A stretch of DNA of 64,000 nt, taken from JAQBQH01 sp035607415. GTDB taxonomy: Bacteria; Myxococcota_A; Polyangia; Palsa-1104. Made by a program: the position numbers and the translations under genes. The stretch is from NCBI GenBank assembly GCA_035607415.1, contig DATNAQ010000003.1, positions 14,180 to 78,179 on the forward strand. The letters run 5' to 3'. This document shows, in pieces, positions 17,978 to 26,078 of this stretch. Below the pieces are notes generated by a model that was not told where the DNA came from, searched no databases, and saw nothing but the letters and a program-made list of their open reading frames with translations. Every line of letters begins with the position of its first letter. Position 1 is the first letter of the stretch.

Positions 17978-19819
17978 ATGCGCCGGTGGTCGATCCTGCT
18001 CGTCCCAGCACTCATTGCAGTGTCCACCCCGGCGTTCGCGCAGTTCGGTCCGGGCGGCGGCATGCGCCCGGGCGGTCAGCCTGGCGGTGGCAACCCGTCG
18101 CAGATGGGCCCCGAAGAGAAGGAAGAGGGCCCCGCCGAGAACGCGCCCGAGCAGCAGGCCGAGAATCCGGCGCTGCAACCGCTCCCGGCCTGGCCTCAAC
18201 AGCGCGAAAAAACCCTGCAGTTCTTCGAGCTCCACGGGTACATCCGCTTCCGCTCCTACCTGTTCCATGCCCTCAACATGGGCATCTGGCAGGGGCCGAT
18301 GGGGCCGGTCGCGCCGTTCACCATCCCGTACACGGAGTTCGGCTCGAACGGTCAGTCGAACAACGCGATGAACCCGGTCTCGAGCTGCGCGCAGCGCGAC
18401 AAATCGAACTGCCGGACCGACAATCTCACCTCGGCCGACATGCGCTTGCGCCTCGAGCCGACGGTCAACGTCACCGAGCAGGTGCGCGTCAAGGCGCAGC
18501 TCGACGTCTTCGACAACCTCGTCATGGGATCGACCCCCGACGGCTACTACATTAATAGAGGCGCCGGCGGCGCCGCCGGTTCGCAGGACGTCCCCTTCGC
18601 GTTCGCTTCGACCTCGCAGGCTTCGCCGCAAGGCGGCATCAACGCGGTCTACGACTCGGTCCGCGCCAAGCGCGCCTGGGCCGAGGTGCGCACCCCGTTC
18701 GGCGAGCTGCGCTTCGGCCGCATGCCGTCACACTGGGGCGTCGGCATGCTCATCAACAACGGCGACTGCCTCGACTGCGACTTCGGCAACAACGCCGATC
18801 GCGTCATGTTCGCGACCAAGCTGTGGGGCCACTTCATCGCGTTCATGTGGGACTGGGTCGCGACCGGCCCGACGACGCAGCTCATCGGACCGCAGCAGGG
18901 CCAGGGCGTCTTCTACAACGCCGACACGCTCGACGACACGTCGCAGTGGGTGCTCGCCCTCGGCAAGCAGGACAAGCCCGAAGAGCTGAAGGAGAAGCTC
19001 GATCAGGGCAAGATCGTCTTCAACTACGGCGGCTACTTCGTCTACCGCCAGCAGGACTGGGACCAGACCGGCAACCTCACGCCGTCGGGCAACACCTACG
19101 CGACGCTGCAGGCGGGCATCCATCCGCGCCACGCCAAGGCGTTCATCGGCGACATCTGGCTGCGCCTCAACTGGAAGAAGCTGCACCTCGAGTCGGAAGG
19201 CGCGATCATCGCCGGCACCATCGGCGACCTGCAGGACATCTTCGGCAACGGCTACCCGAACAAGTCGACGACGATCCTCTCCGGCGGCTTCGTCGTCAAA
19301 GCCGACTACAGGCTGCTCCACGACGCGCTCAAGATCTTCCTCGAGGTCGGCTACGCCTCGGGTGACGACTCCGAAGATCCGAACGGCAACGTCAACGACA
19401 AGCTGGCGACGCTGGTGCCGGTCGGCAATCAGATCAACCGCTTCTCGTTCAACCCCGACTACCACGTCGATCTGATCTTGTTCCGGCGCATCCTCGGCAC
19501 CGTCAACAACGCGACCTACTTCAAGCCGGGCGTGAGCTACGACATCGTCGACAACTTCGGCGCGCGCGTCGACCTCATGTACGCCATCGCCAACCGCCCG
19601 GTCGCCTACCCGGGCAACAGCTACAACCTCGGCCTCGAGATCGACGCGCAGCTCATGTACAAGAACGAAGAGGAAGGGTTCTACGCCGGCCTGGTCTACG
19701 GCGTGCTCTTCCCGTTCGCGGCGCTCGGCCTGCCCTCCGAGATCTACGGCGCGCAGTACGCCAAGGCCTCGCCCGACATCGCGCAGACCTTCCAGGCGCG
19801 ATTGATCGTGAAGTTCTAA
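17978..19819 (+). CDS. Outer-membrane beta-barrel protein, probably the TIGR04551 family
   Basis: The protein has 613 residues and a signal peptide (MRRWSILLVPALIAVSTPAFAQ). The first mature 45 residues are low-complexity and rich in Gly, Pro, Gln and Glu (QFGPGGGMRPGGQPGGGNP). The rest has alternating strands typical of a porin-like barrel: FFELHGYIRFRSYLFHAL, FGELRFGRMPSHWGVGMLIN, and a C-terminal strand ending in aromatic KF. I recall TIGR04551 as a myxobacterial family with this architecture, but this is from memory. The ATG at 17978 follows TTTGGAGG with ideal spacing; starts further upstream would put coding sequence over the promoter. The function is unknown, perhaps passage of large or unusual solutes. 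Confidence 0.82.
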   Translation: MRRWSILLVPALIAVSTPAFAQFGPGGGMRPGGQPGGGNPSQMGPEEKEEGPAENAPEQQAENPALQPLPAWPQQREKTLQFFELHGYIRFRSYLFHALNMGIWQGPMGPVAPFTIPYTEFGSNGQSNNAMNPVSSCAQRDKSNCRTDNLTSADMRLRLEPTVNVTEQVRVKAQLDVFDNLVMGSTPDGYYINRGAGGAAGSQDVPFAFASTSQASPQGGINAVYDSVRAKRAWAEVRTPFGELRFGRMPSHWGVGMLINNGDCLDCDFGNNADRVMFATKLWGHFIAFMWDWVATGPTTQLIGPQQGQGVFYNADTLDDTSQWVLALGKQDKPEELKEKLDQGKIVFNYGGYFVYRQQDWDQTGNLTPSGNTYATLQAGIHPRHAKAFIGDIWLRLNWKKLHLESEGAIIAGTIGDLQDIFGNGYPNKSTTILSGGFVVKADYRLLHDALKIFLEVGYASGDDSEDPNGNVNDKLATLVPVGNQINRFSFNPDYHVDLILFRRILGTVNNATYFKPGVSYDIVDNFGARVDLMYAIANRPVAYPGNSYNLGLEIDAQLMYKNEEEGFYAGLVYGVLFPFAALGLPSEIYGAQYAKASPDIAQTFQARLIVKF

Positions 19820-19853
19820 GCAACTTCCTCGCGCGCTCGACGATAATCATCGC

Positions 19854-21206
19854 GTGGCAAAACCAAGCACGCGATTCGTTTGTCAGGGCTGCGGTTACGC
19901 ATCGAGCAAGTGGCTCGGGCGCTGTCCCGAGTGCGCCGAGTGGAACTCGCTCGTCGAGGAGACGACTTCGTCGGGCAAACCCGCCGGCGCGGTGAGCTCG
20001 ACGGACAAGCCGCGACCCATCGCCGACGTCGAGATCGATCACGCCCCGCGCATGCAGACGGGGATCGGCGAGCTCGACCGGGTGCTCGGCGGCGGGCTGG
20101 TCGCCGGATCGCTCGTGCTGCTCGGCGGCGATCCCGGGATCGGCAAGTCGACGCTGCTGTTGCAGGCGCTCGACGGGCTCGCCCGCGCCGGCAAGAGCGT
20201 GCTCTACGTCTCGGGCGAGGAGTCCGTGCAGCAGACGGCGCTGCGCGCAAGCCGGCTCGGCGTGCGCACCCCGTCGCTGCACGTGCTGGCCGAGACGCAG
20301 CTCGAGCGCATCCTCGATCAAGCGACGGCGATGAAGCCGGCGGTGCTCGCCGTCGACTCGGTGCAGACGATGCACGCGTCGTCGCTCGAGTCGATCCCCG
20401 GCTCGCTCGGGCAGGTGCGCGAGGCCGCCGGGCGCCTTCTGACCTACGCCAAGACCAAGGGCGTGCCGGTGGTGCTCGTCGGCCACGTCACCAAGGACGG
20501 CGCGCTCGCCGGCCCGAAGACGCTCGAGCACGTCGTCGACTGCGTGCTCTATTTCGAGGGCGAGCGCACGCACAACTACCGCATCCTGCGCACGACCAAG
20601 AACCGCTTCGGCTCGACCAACGAGATCGGCGTCTTCGAGATGCGCGCCGAAGGGCTCGGCGAGGTGCAAAACCCGTCGGCGCTCTTCTTGGCGGAGCGCC
20701 CGCTCGGCGCGCCGGGATCGATGGTGGTCGCGTCGGTCGAAGGCTCGCGGCCGATCCTCGTCGAGATCCAGGCGCTGGTGGCGCACGCCGCGGGCGTGCC
20801 GAGGCGGACCGCGCTCGGCATCGATCCCAACCGCGTGTCGCTCCTTCTGGCCGTGATCGAGCGGCGCGCCGGCATCGACGTGCTCGGGCAGGACGTGTTC
20901 GTCAACGTCGCCGGGGGCGTGCGGGTCACCGAGCCGGCCAGCGATCTCGGCGTGCTCGCGGCGGTGGCGTCGTCGGCGCGCAGCAAGGCCATCGATCCGC
21001 ACACGCTGTGCTTCGGCGAGGTCGGGCTGGCCGGCGAGGTGCGCGCGGTCGGCGCCGTCGAGCCGCGGCTGGCCGAGGCGCGCAAGCTCGGCTTCCGCCG
21101 CTGCGTCTTGCCCGAGCTGTCGCGCACGCAGGTGCACGGCCGGCCGGAGCTCGAGCTCGTCGGCGTGCGCGACGTCGGCGCGGCCCTCGAGGCCCTCCTC
21201 GGCTGA
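19854..21206 (+). CDS. radA: DNA repair protein RadA
   Basis: The protein has 450 residues, the usual length. RadA promotes branch migration in recombinational repair. A four-Cys zinc finger lies at residues 10-27 (C10, C13, C24, C27 in CQGCGYASSKWLGRCPEC). Walker A GGDPGIGKST, the RadA-specific KNRFG motif (TKNRFGSTNEIG) and a C-terminal Lon-like domain (PRRTALGIDPNRVSLLLAVI, DVFVNVAGGVRV) follow in order. The start is GTG at 19854. No Shine-Dalgarno is present, but GATAAT ends six bases before the GTG, so the mRNA may be leaderless. The MarR-GNAT gene follows 42 bases after the stop. Confidence 0.96.
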   Translation: MAKPSTRFVCQGCGYASSKWLGRCPECAEWNSLVEETTSSGKPAGAVSSTDKPRPIADVEIDHAPRMQTGIGELDRVLGGGLVAGSLVLLGGDPGIGKSTLLLQALDGLARAGKSVLYVSGEESVQQTALRASRLGVRTPSLHVLAETQLERILDQATAMKPAVLAVDSVQTMHASSLESIPGSLGQVREAAGRLLTYAKTKGVPVVLVGHVTKDGALAGPKTLEHVVDCVLYFEGERTHNYRILRTTKNRFGSTNEIGVFEMRAEGLGEVQNPSALFLAERPLGAPGSMVVASVEGSRPILVEIQALVAHAAGVPRRTALGIDPNRVSLLLAVIERRAGIDVLGQDVFVNVAGGVRVTEPASDLGVLAAVASSARSKAIDPHTLCFGEVGLAGEVRAVGAVEPRLAEARKLGFRRCVLPELSRTQVHGRPELELVGVRDVGAALEALLG

Positions 21207-21207
21207 G

Positions 21208-21250
21208 TTGACATCAATCGTGTAACTAGTTACGTAACTAGTTACACGAT
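21208..21250 (+). promoter_or_regulatory. TTGACA box and 34-bp perfect palindrome covering promoter and start codon
   Basis: TTGACA occupies 21208-21213. A perfect palindrome runs from 21217 to 21250 and is made of two adjoining copies of the 12-bp palindrome GTAACTAGTTAC flanked by ATCGT/ACGAT. The A and T of the ATG at 21249 form its right end. It therefore covers the expected -10 region, transcription start and start codon. A dimeric MarR-type repressor could bind each half, and the MarR protein encoded just downstream is the obvious candidate. Confidence 0.8.
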
Positions 21251-22256
21251 GTCCACCGCCACCAGCACCCTGCACACCTATGGCGGCCTGCTGCTGGGCT
21301 CGCGCCTGCGCCACATCAGCGAGCTGCTCTACAGCGGCGTCGACGAGATCTACCGCGCGCACGACGTGGCCATCCCGTCGCGCCTGGTGCCGCTGCTGCT
21401 CCTGCTCCGCGATCACGACGGGCCGCTGTCGATCGGCGAGCTGGCGGCGCGCACCGGCTGGAGCCACGTCGCGGTCAGCAAGTTCACGCGCGACCTCACG
21501 CGCGCCGGCATCCTCGGCGAGGCCGGCCACGCGCGCGATCAGCGGCGGGTGATGCTGCACCTCCAGCCGAAGGGGCGCGCGCTCCTCGAGCGGCTGGAGC
21601 CCTTGTGGCGCGCCATCGTCGCCGCCGTCGACGGCATGGCGGCGTCGCCGGGCGGGCTCCTACCGTCGGTGCGCGCGGTGGAAGAGGCGCTCGCGGCCAC
21701 CGACTTCGCGGCGCGGATCACGGCCGAGCTCGAGCGCCAGCAGGCACCGGTCGAGATCGTCCCGTTCGAGCCGCGCTACCGCGACGACTTCAAGCGCCTC
21801 AACGTCGAATGGCTGGAGAAGTACTTCTACGTCGAGCAGATCGACGTCGAGGTGCTCTCGCACCCCGAGCGCGAGATCCTCGAGCCGGGCGGCCACATCT
21901 TCTTCGCCCGCCGCGGCGACGAGATCGTCGGCACCTGCGCGCTCATCCGCCGCCCGCGCGGGCGCTATGAGCTGTCGAAGATGGCGGTCACCGAGCGCCA
22001 CCGCGGCCTCGGGATCGGACACAAGCTGCTGCGCGCGGCCATCGCCGGCTTCGAGAAGCTCGACGCCGCGCAGCTGTTCCTCGAGACCAACCACAAGCTG
22101 ACGCCGGCGCTGCGGCTCTACGAGGCCCACGGCTTCGTGCGCGCCGAGCGGCCCAAGGGGCCGGTCCACTACGCGCGCTCCGACGTCTACATGATCTTCA
22201 GTCCGTCATCGACAGGCGCGTCGAAGCGTCGACCTTCGCGTCGAGGTTCACGATGA
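21249..22256 (+). CDS. MarR-family regulator fused to a GNAT acetyltransferase
   Basis: The protein has 335 residues. Residues 1-150 are a MarR winged helix (PSRLVPLLLLLRDHDGPLSI, GELAARTGWSHVAVSKFTRD, wing GHARDQRRVMLHLQPKGRAL). Residues about 170-310 are a GNAT domain (VEIVPFEPRYRDDFKRLNVE, GDEIVGTCALIRR, acetyl-CoA loop TERHRGLGIGHKLLRAAI, LFLETNHKLTPALRLYEAHGF). MarR-GNAT fusions are a known architecture; the substrate is unknown. Autoregulation is likely through the palindrome that overlaps the ATG. No Shine-Dalgarno is possible inside that palindrome, so translation is probably leaderless. The last 20 residues (SPSSTGASKRRPSRRGSR) read into the convergent Rieske gene, a 59-base tail overlap, and are probably not part of the GNAT fold. 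Confidence 0.9.
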   Translation: MSTATSTLHTYGGLLLGSRLRHISELLYSGVDEIYRAHDVAIPSRLVPLLLLLRDHDGPLSIGELAARTGWSHVAVSKFTRDLTRAGILGEAGHARDQRRVMLHLQPKGRALLERLEPLWRAIVAAVDGMAASPGGLLPSVRAVEEALAATDFAARITAELERQQAPVEIVPFEPRYRDDFKRLNVEWLEKYFYVEQIDVEVLSHPEREILEPGGHIFFARRGDEIVGTCALIRRPRGRYELSKMAVTERHRGLGIGHKLLRAAIAGFEKLDAAQLFLETNHKLTPALRLYEAHGFVRAERPKGPVHYARSDVYMIFSPSSTGASKRRPSRRGSR

Positions 22257-22695
22257 TGTCGTCGTTGCCGTCGAACGCGCAGGCGTAGTGCTGCAGCGGC
22301 AGCATCGCCGGCGGATTGGTGACCGCGCCGTTGAAGTCGTAGGCGGACATGTGGCACGGGCACTCGAAGTCGTGGTGCGCGGCGACGAACTGGACGGTGC
22401 ACATCATGTGCGTGCAGATCGCGGTCATCGCGTAGATGCCGAGCGCGTCGCGTAGCACGTAGATCTTGGCGCACGCGATCAGCTTGGCCTGACCGACGGC
22501 GAGCGCCGACTGCGGCCCGGCGTTGACCATGCCGGTGCAGACCGCGTCGGCCTGGTCGTGCACCGGCATCGACAGGTCGGACGGCGCCGCCATGTCGTTG
22601 CCCGGCATCGGCTGCTCCGACGAGCCGCCGCAGGCGCCGACCGCCAGACCGGCGCCGGTGACCACGCAGAACTGCCGCCGCGTCAGCTCACTCAT
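22198..22695 (-). CDS. Tat-exported Rieske [2Fe-2S] lipoprotein
   Basis: The protein has 165 residues. A twin-arginine start (ELTRRQFCVV) and a lipobox (AVGA-C22) indicate export as a folded lipoprotein. The Rieske cluster ligands are C94-x-H96 and C112-x-x-H115 (ICTHMMC and ECPCHM), with the usual following SAYDFNG loop. It would be a small periplasmic electron carrier, not a full cytochrome bc1 subunit, since no long membrane anchor is present. Its ATG overlaps the end of the INSIG-like gene by eight bases, so the two are coupled. No oxygenase or cytochrome b gene is next to it, so the redox partner is unknown. Confidence 0.9.
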   Translation of the reverse strand: MSELTRRQFCVVTGAGLAVGACGGSSEQPMPGNDMAAPSDLSMPVHDQADAVCTGMVNAGPQSALAVGQAKLIACAKIYVLRDALGIYAMTAICTHMMCTVQFVAAHHDFECPCHMSAYDFNGAVTNPPAMLPLQHYACAFDGNDDIIVNLDAKVDASTRLSMTD

Positions 22696-23236
22696 CGGCG
22701 CCCTTGAGCACCCGCTCGAGCGGGCCGGCGACGAGCGCCACGTGCAGGTAGATCCCCGGCAGCCAGCGCGGCACGCCGCCGATGTCCGGGTGGTGATACC
22801 AGAAGAAGCCGAGGGCCGACCAGGTCGCCTCGAACGCCGAGCCCGCCACCGCCATGACCAACGAATAGGCGATGAGCCACGGCGCGCGGCCACGCACCAC
22901 GCGCGCCAGCCACCAGAAGGCGAGCAGCGCCAGCGTGACGTTCGGCCGAGCGGCCGGCGCGAACGAGGTGTACGCGTAGGCGACGATGAAGGCGATGCCG
23001 TCGCCGGCGATCTCGCGCGCCGTCGGTGCGGCGGTCGCGCGCGCGCCGAAGAGGCGGCGGATCGGGGTCGCGCCGGCCACCGCCGCCAGCGACGCGCCGG
23101 CGAACAAGAGCGGCACCCACCACGCCTGGTCCCACACGACCGGGTGCGCGTAGTACAGGACGCCGTGCGTCGCGTGCAGATGATCGCACACGGTGCAGAT
23201 GGCGGCGCCCGCCAGGGCGAGGATCAGCCAGCGCAT
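22688..23236 (-). CDS. INSIG-like polytopic membrane protein
   Basis: The protein has 182 residues with about five or six membrane segments. Two stretches recall the INSIG family of animals and some bacteria: WWVPLLFAGASLAAVAG (from residue 39; human INSIG-1 has WWVPPCCGTA) and HPDIGGVPRWLPGIYLHVA (from residue 149; INSIG-1 has SPDFLYIRSWLPCIFFSGG), at matching places in a protein of matching size. INSIGs bind sterols in animals, and a mycobacterial relative binds diacylglycerol. This assignment is from memory of the motifs and needs a profile search. The gene is followed, with overlap, by a Rieske lipoprotein and preceded by a TPR protein. Confidence 0.55.
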   Translation of the reverse strand: MRWLILALAGAAICTVCDHLHATHGVLYYAHPVVWDQAWWVPLLFAGASLAAVAGATPIRRLFGARATAAPTAREIAGDGIAFIVAYAYTSFAPAARPNVTLALLAFWWLARVVRGRAPWLIAYSLVMAVAGSAFEATWSALGFFWYHHPDIGGVPRWLPGIYLHVALVAGPLERVLKGADE

Positions 23237-23239
23237 CTA

Positions 23240-24082
23240 TTAATGAGGCGTCCCGCCGAGCTCTTTGATGTGCTTGCGCACGACGTCCGCTTCCTTCGGA
23301 TCCTGCATCCCCTTCAGATCGAGGTAGCGGTTCCACTCGCGGACGGCCTCGTCGTTGCGCTTCTGCTGCGCGTACATGACGCCGAGGTCGTAGTGCGCGA
23401 CCGCCATCCGGTCGTCGAGCTTGATCGCCTTCTCGTACTCGGCGATCGCCTCCTGGGTCTTTTGCTGGCGACGGTAGACGACGCCGAGGTTGAAGTGGAC
23501 GTCGGCCCAGTCGGGCTTGATCTCGATGGCCTTCTGGAAATACTTCTCGGCCTCGTTGATCTTGTTGGTCTGGCGATAGGCGACGCCGAGGTTCGACAGC
23601 GCGCCCGCGTCCTTGGGATCGAGGAGCACGGCCTGCTCGAGGTGCGGGATGGCTTTGCCGTAGTCCTTCTTCTCGCGATAGAGCTTTCCGAGTGACGACT
23701 GCCAGGTGGCGTTGTTGGGGTTGAGCTCGACCGCCCTGTCGAGCTCGCGGATGGCGTCGTCGGTCTTGCCGAGGCCGTAGTAGGCCATCCCCAGGCTGGC
23801 GTGGGCGTCGGCGGTCTTGGGCTGCAGCTTGACCGCCTTCTCCAGGTGGTCGACCGCCGGCTGCATCTCGTTCCTCATCTTATAGGTGACGCCGAGCGAG
23901 AACTCGGCAGCCGCGTAGTCCTTCCGCAGCTTGATCGCCTCGAGGAACTCGCCGATCGCTTCGTCGGTCTTGCCCTGCTGCTTGTAGGCGAGGCCGGAGC
24001 GGTAGTGCGCGTCGGCTTCGTCGGCGAACGCCGCGCTCGGAACCACGAGCGCCAGCGTCAGGATCATCGCATGTCTGCGCAT
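23240..24082 (-). CDS. Exported TPR-repeat protein
   Basis: The protein has 280 residues with a signal peptide (MILTLALVVPSAAFAD; an ATG five codons upstream is the annotated start). The mature part is six or seven consecutive 34-residue TPR units of canonical sequence, for example DAHASLGMAYYGLGKTDDAI and VHFNLGVVYRRQQKTQEAIA, filling the whole chain. It should be a periplasmic protein-protein scaffold. It lies 3 bases upstream of the INSIG-like gene and 12 bases downstream of the helical membrane protein gene, so these minus-strand genes probably form one transcript. Confidence 0.88.
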   Translation of the reverse strand: MRRHAMILTLALVVPSAAFADEADAHYRSGLAYKQQGKTDEAIGEFLEAIKLRKDYAAAEFSLGVTYKMRNEMQPAVDHLEKAVKLQPKTADAHASLGMAYYGLGKTDDAIRELDRAVELNPNNATWQSSLGKLYREKKDYGKAIPHLEQAVLLDPKDAGALSNLGVAYRQTNKINEAEKYFQKAIEIKPDWADVHFNLGVVYRRQQKTQEAIAEYEKAIKLDDRMAVAHYDLGVMYAQQKRNDEAVREWNRYLDLKGMQDPKEADVVRKHIKELGGTPH

Positions 24083-24094
24083 GCCCCCGTTCTA

Positions 24095-25147
24095 TCAGTT
24101 TCGGGCGGCAGCCGGAAGCGCGCCGGCGACGGTGGCCTCGCTCAGCGCCTCGGCGGCGATGTCGAAGTCACCGCCCGCCTCGGTCAGCTCCTCGACGACG
24201 GGCGCGAGCTCGGCGCCGAGCCGGGCGGCATCGGCCGAGCGCACGCGCAGCGCCGCCCAGCGCAGCCGCTCGAGCGTCGCCACCTGGTGCTCGAGCCGCG
24301 CCAGGGCACGCTCGCGTCCTCCCGCGATCTCTTCGACGTAGGCGAGCTGGGTGGCGACCGCCTCGCGCGCGCGGGCGAGCTCGGCGCGCGCCAGCGGATC
24401 GTGAGTCGACTCGAGCCGCGCGCCGACCAGCTGGAGGCGCTCCTTCAGGTCGGCCGGATTCACCCGCGCCGCTTCCAGCTCGAGCTCGCGCCAGCGCCGG
24501 CCGAAGCGGGTCATCTTGCCGACCAGCTCGTCGGCGGCCGCGCGCGCCGCCGGCGCCTCGCCGCCGATCGCCTTGATCGCGTCGCGGTAGGCGGCGGCGG
24601 CGCGGCCGAGCAGCCGGCCGAGCTCGCTGTCGTCGGCCATGCCGGTCAGCTCGTGCTCGAGCGGCGCATGCGCGAGCGCCAGGTGACGGCCGATCGACGA
24701 CACGCCGACGATGAAGCCGCCGGTCGCACCCGTCACGAGCGTGGCGATTCCGTTGGGCAGCGCGGCGAGCGCGTCGGTCAGGGCGAAGGCGCGCCCGACC
24801 AGCGCCGCGGTCATGGCACCGACGGTTCCGACCAGCATCGCCACCATGCGCGACCGACCGGGCAAGCCGCGCGCGACGCTCCCGCCGATCGCCACTCCTG
24901 CGATCGCGTTACCTACTCCGCCCCCGATCTTCCCACCTGCGGCGGCGGCCAACGCCCACATCAGCGCCGTCGCTCCCGACGCCAGATTGGTCGGTGGAAC
25001 GACCGCGACGCCGACCGCGAGCGCCATCAGCGCCGCCGCCAGCGAGGCCGGAAGGAACAGACCGGCCACCGCGGCCGCCCCCGCCGCGAGGGTCGCTCGG
25101 GCGACGGAATCATGTAACATACTGTGATCATTGATTGTGGCCGGCAT
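24095..25147 (-). CDS. Membrane protein with four N-terminal spans and a helical C-terminal domain
   Basis: The protein has 350 residues. Four hydrophobic segments fill residues 20-145 (AAAVAGLFLPASLAAALMAL, TALMWALAAAAGGKIGGGVG, MVAMLVGTVGAMTAALVG, LPNGIATLVTGATGGFIV), a layout loosely like FUSC or aromatic-acid exporter membrane domains. Residues 150-345 are Ala/Arg/Glu/Leu-rich helices (AYRDAIKAIGGEAPAARAAA, ARLEHQVATLERLRWAAL) that could form a cytoplasmic bundle. I do not assign a function. The start may be the ATG at 25147 or the one at 25120, and neither has a Shine-Dalgarno. The gene diverges from the homocysteine methyltransferase gene. Confidence 0.65.
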   Translation of the reverse strand: MPATINDHSMLHDSVARATLAAGAAAVAGLFLPASLAAALMALAVGVAVVPPTNLASGATALMWALAAAAGGKIGGGVGNAIAGVAIGGSVARGLPGRSRMVAMLVGTVGAMTAALVGRAFALTDALAALPNGIATLVTGATGGFIVGVSSIGRHLALAHAPLEHELTGMADDSELGRLLGRAAAAYRDAIKAIGGEAPAARAAADELVGKMTRFGRRWRELELEAARVNPADLKERLQLVGARLESTHDPLARAELARAREAVATQLAYVEEIAGGRERALARLEHQVATLERLRWAALRVRSADAARLGAELAPVVEELTEAGGDFDIAAEALSEATVAGALPAAARN

Positions 25148-25187
25148 ACTTGATCAAAACGCGCGACCATGCGATCCGATCTACTTC

Positions 25188-26078
25188 GTGCGTTTGGATC
25201 GTGACCCAGCCCGCCCGTTGCTTCTCGACGGAGCCATCGGCACCGAGCTCGGTGCCCGCGGGCTGCGCTTGCGCCAAGAGGCACCCGAGTCGTGGAACCT
25301 GGCGCGACCCGACGAAGTTCGCGCCGTCCACGCCGCCTACGCCGCGGTCGGAGCCGAAGCGGTCCAGACCAACACGTTCGGTCTGACCCGCCAGCGGCTG
25401 GCCCGCTTCGGGCTCATCGATCGCCAGCGCGAAATCGCGGAAGCGGCCGTACGGCTCGCGCGCGAAGGGGCGCCAAAGGCCGCGGTCATCGGCAGCCTCG
25501 GTCCGACCGGCGAGACAATCGCGCTCGGTGGACGCGCCGACACCGGGCCGCTGCGCGACGCCTACGCCGAGGCGGCCGCCCTCCTCGCCGCCGCCGGCGT
25601 CGACGCGATCCACCTCGAGACCCAGTTTCATCCCGCGGAGTTGCAGGCCGCGATCGAAGGCGCCCGCGCGGGCGCGCCCGCGTTGCCGCTCATCGCCTCG
25701 ATGGCGCTGATGCCGGGTGCAACCGGACTGGAAACGCCGCACGGCGTGCCGATCGGCAAGATGATGCGCGCGCTGGAAGCCAACCTGCCGGACGCCGTCG
25801 GCGCCAACTGCGCGGTCGAGGCCGAGCGCATGCTGCAGGCGGTGACCTGGCTGCGCGAGCGGACCGACCTGCCGGTCTGGGCCAAGCCGCAGGCGAAGTT
25901 GTCGGACAAGTGCGCCACCGGCCGCAGCACCGAGACGCCGGAGAAGTTCGCGCGTCACGCGGTCGCGCTGGTCGAGGCCGGCGCCGCCGCGGTCGGCGGC
26001 TGCTGCGGCACGACGCCGGCGAGCATCGCCGCCCTGCGCGCGGCGATCGACCACGAGCCGGCGAAGGTGGCGTCGTGA
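25188..26078 (+). CDS. Homocysteine S-methyltransferase family protein
   Basis: The protein has about 296 residues and the fold of the Hcy-binding domain: LLLDGAIGTELGARGL at the N-terminus, AVQTNTFGLTRQRL, and the three zinc-binding cysteines in VGANC and VGGCCGTTP. Such enzymes move a methyl group to homocysteine, from betaine, S-methylmethionine or, in the first domain of MetH, methylcobalamin. There is no cobalamin or folate domain here, so it is a stand-alone version. The start is uncertain: GTG 25188 gives the family-length N-terminus, while TTG 25131 would run into the divergent gene. Its stop overlaps the next gene by four bases (GTGA). Confidence 0.88.
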   Translation: MRLDRDPARPLLLDGAIGTELGARGLRLRQEAPESWNLARPDEVRAVHAAYAAVGAEAVQTNTFGLTRQRLARFGLIDRQREIAEAAVRLAREGAPKAAVIGSLGPTGETIALGGRADTGPLRDAYAEAAALLAAAGVDAIHLETQFHPAELQAAIEGARAGAPALPLIASMALMPGATGLETPHGVPIGKMMRALEANLPDAVGANCAVEAERMLQAVTWLRERTDLPVWAKPQAKLSDKCATGRSTETPEKFARHAVALVEAGAAAVGGCCGTTPASIAALRAAIDHEPAKVAS

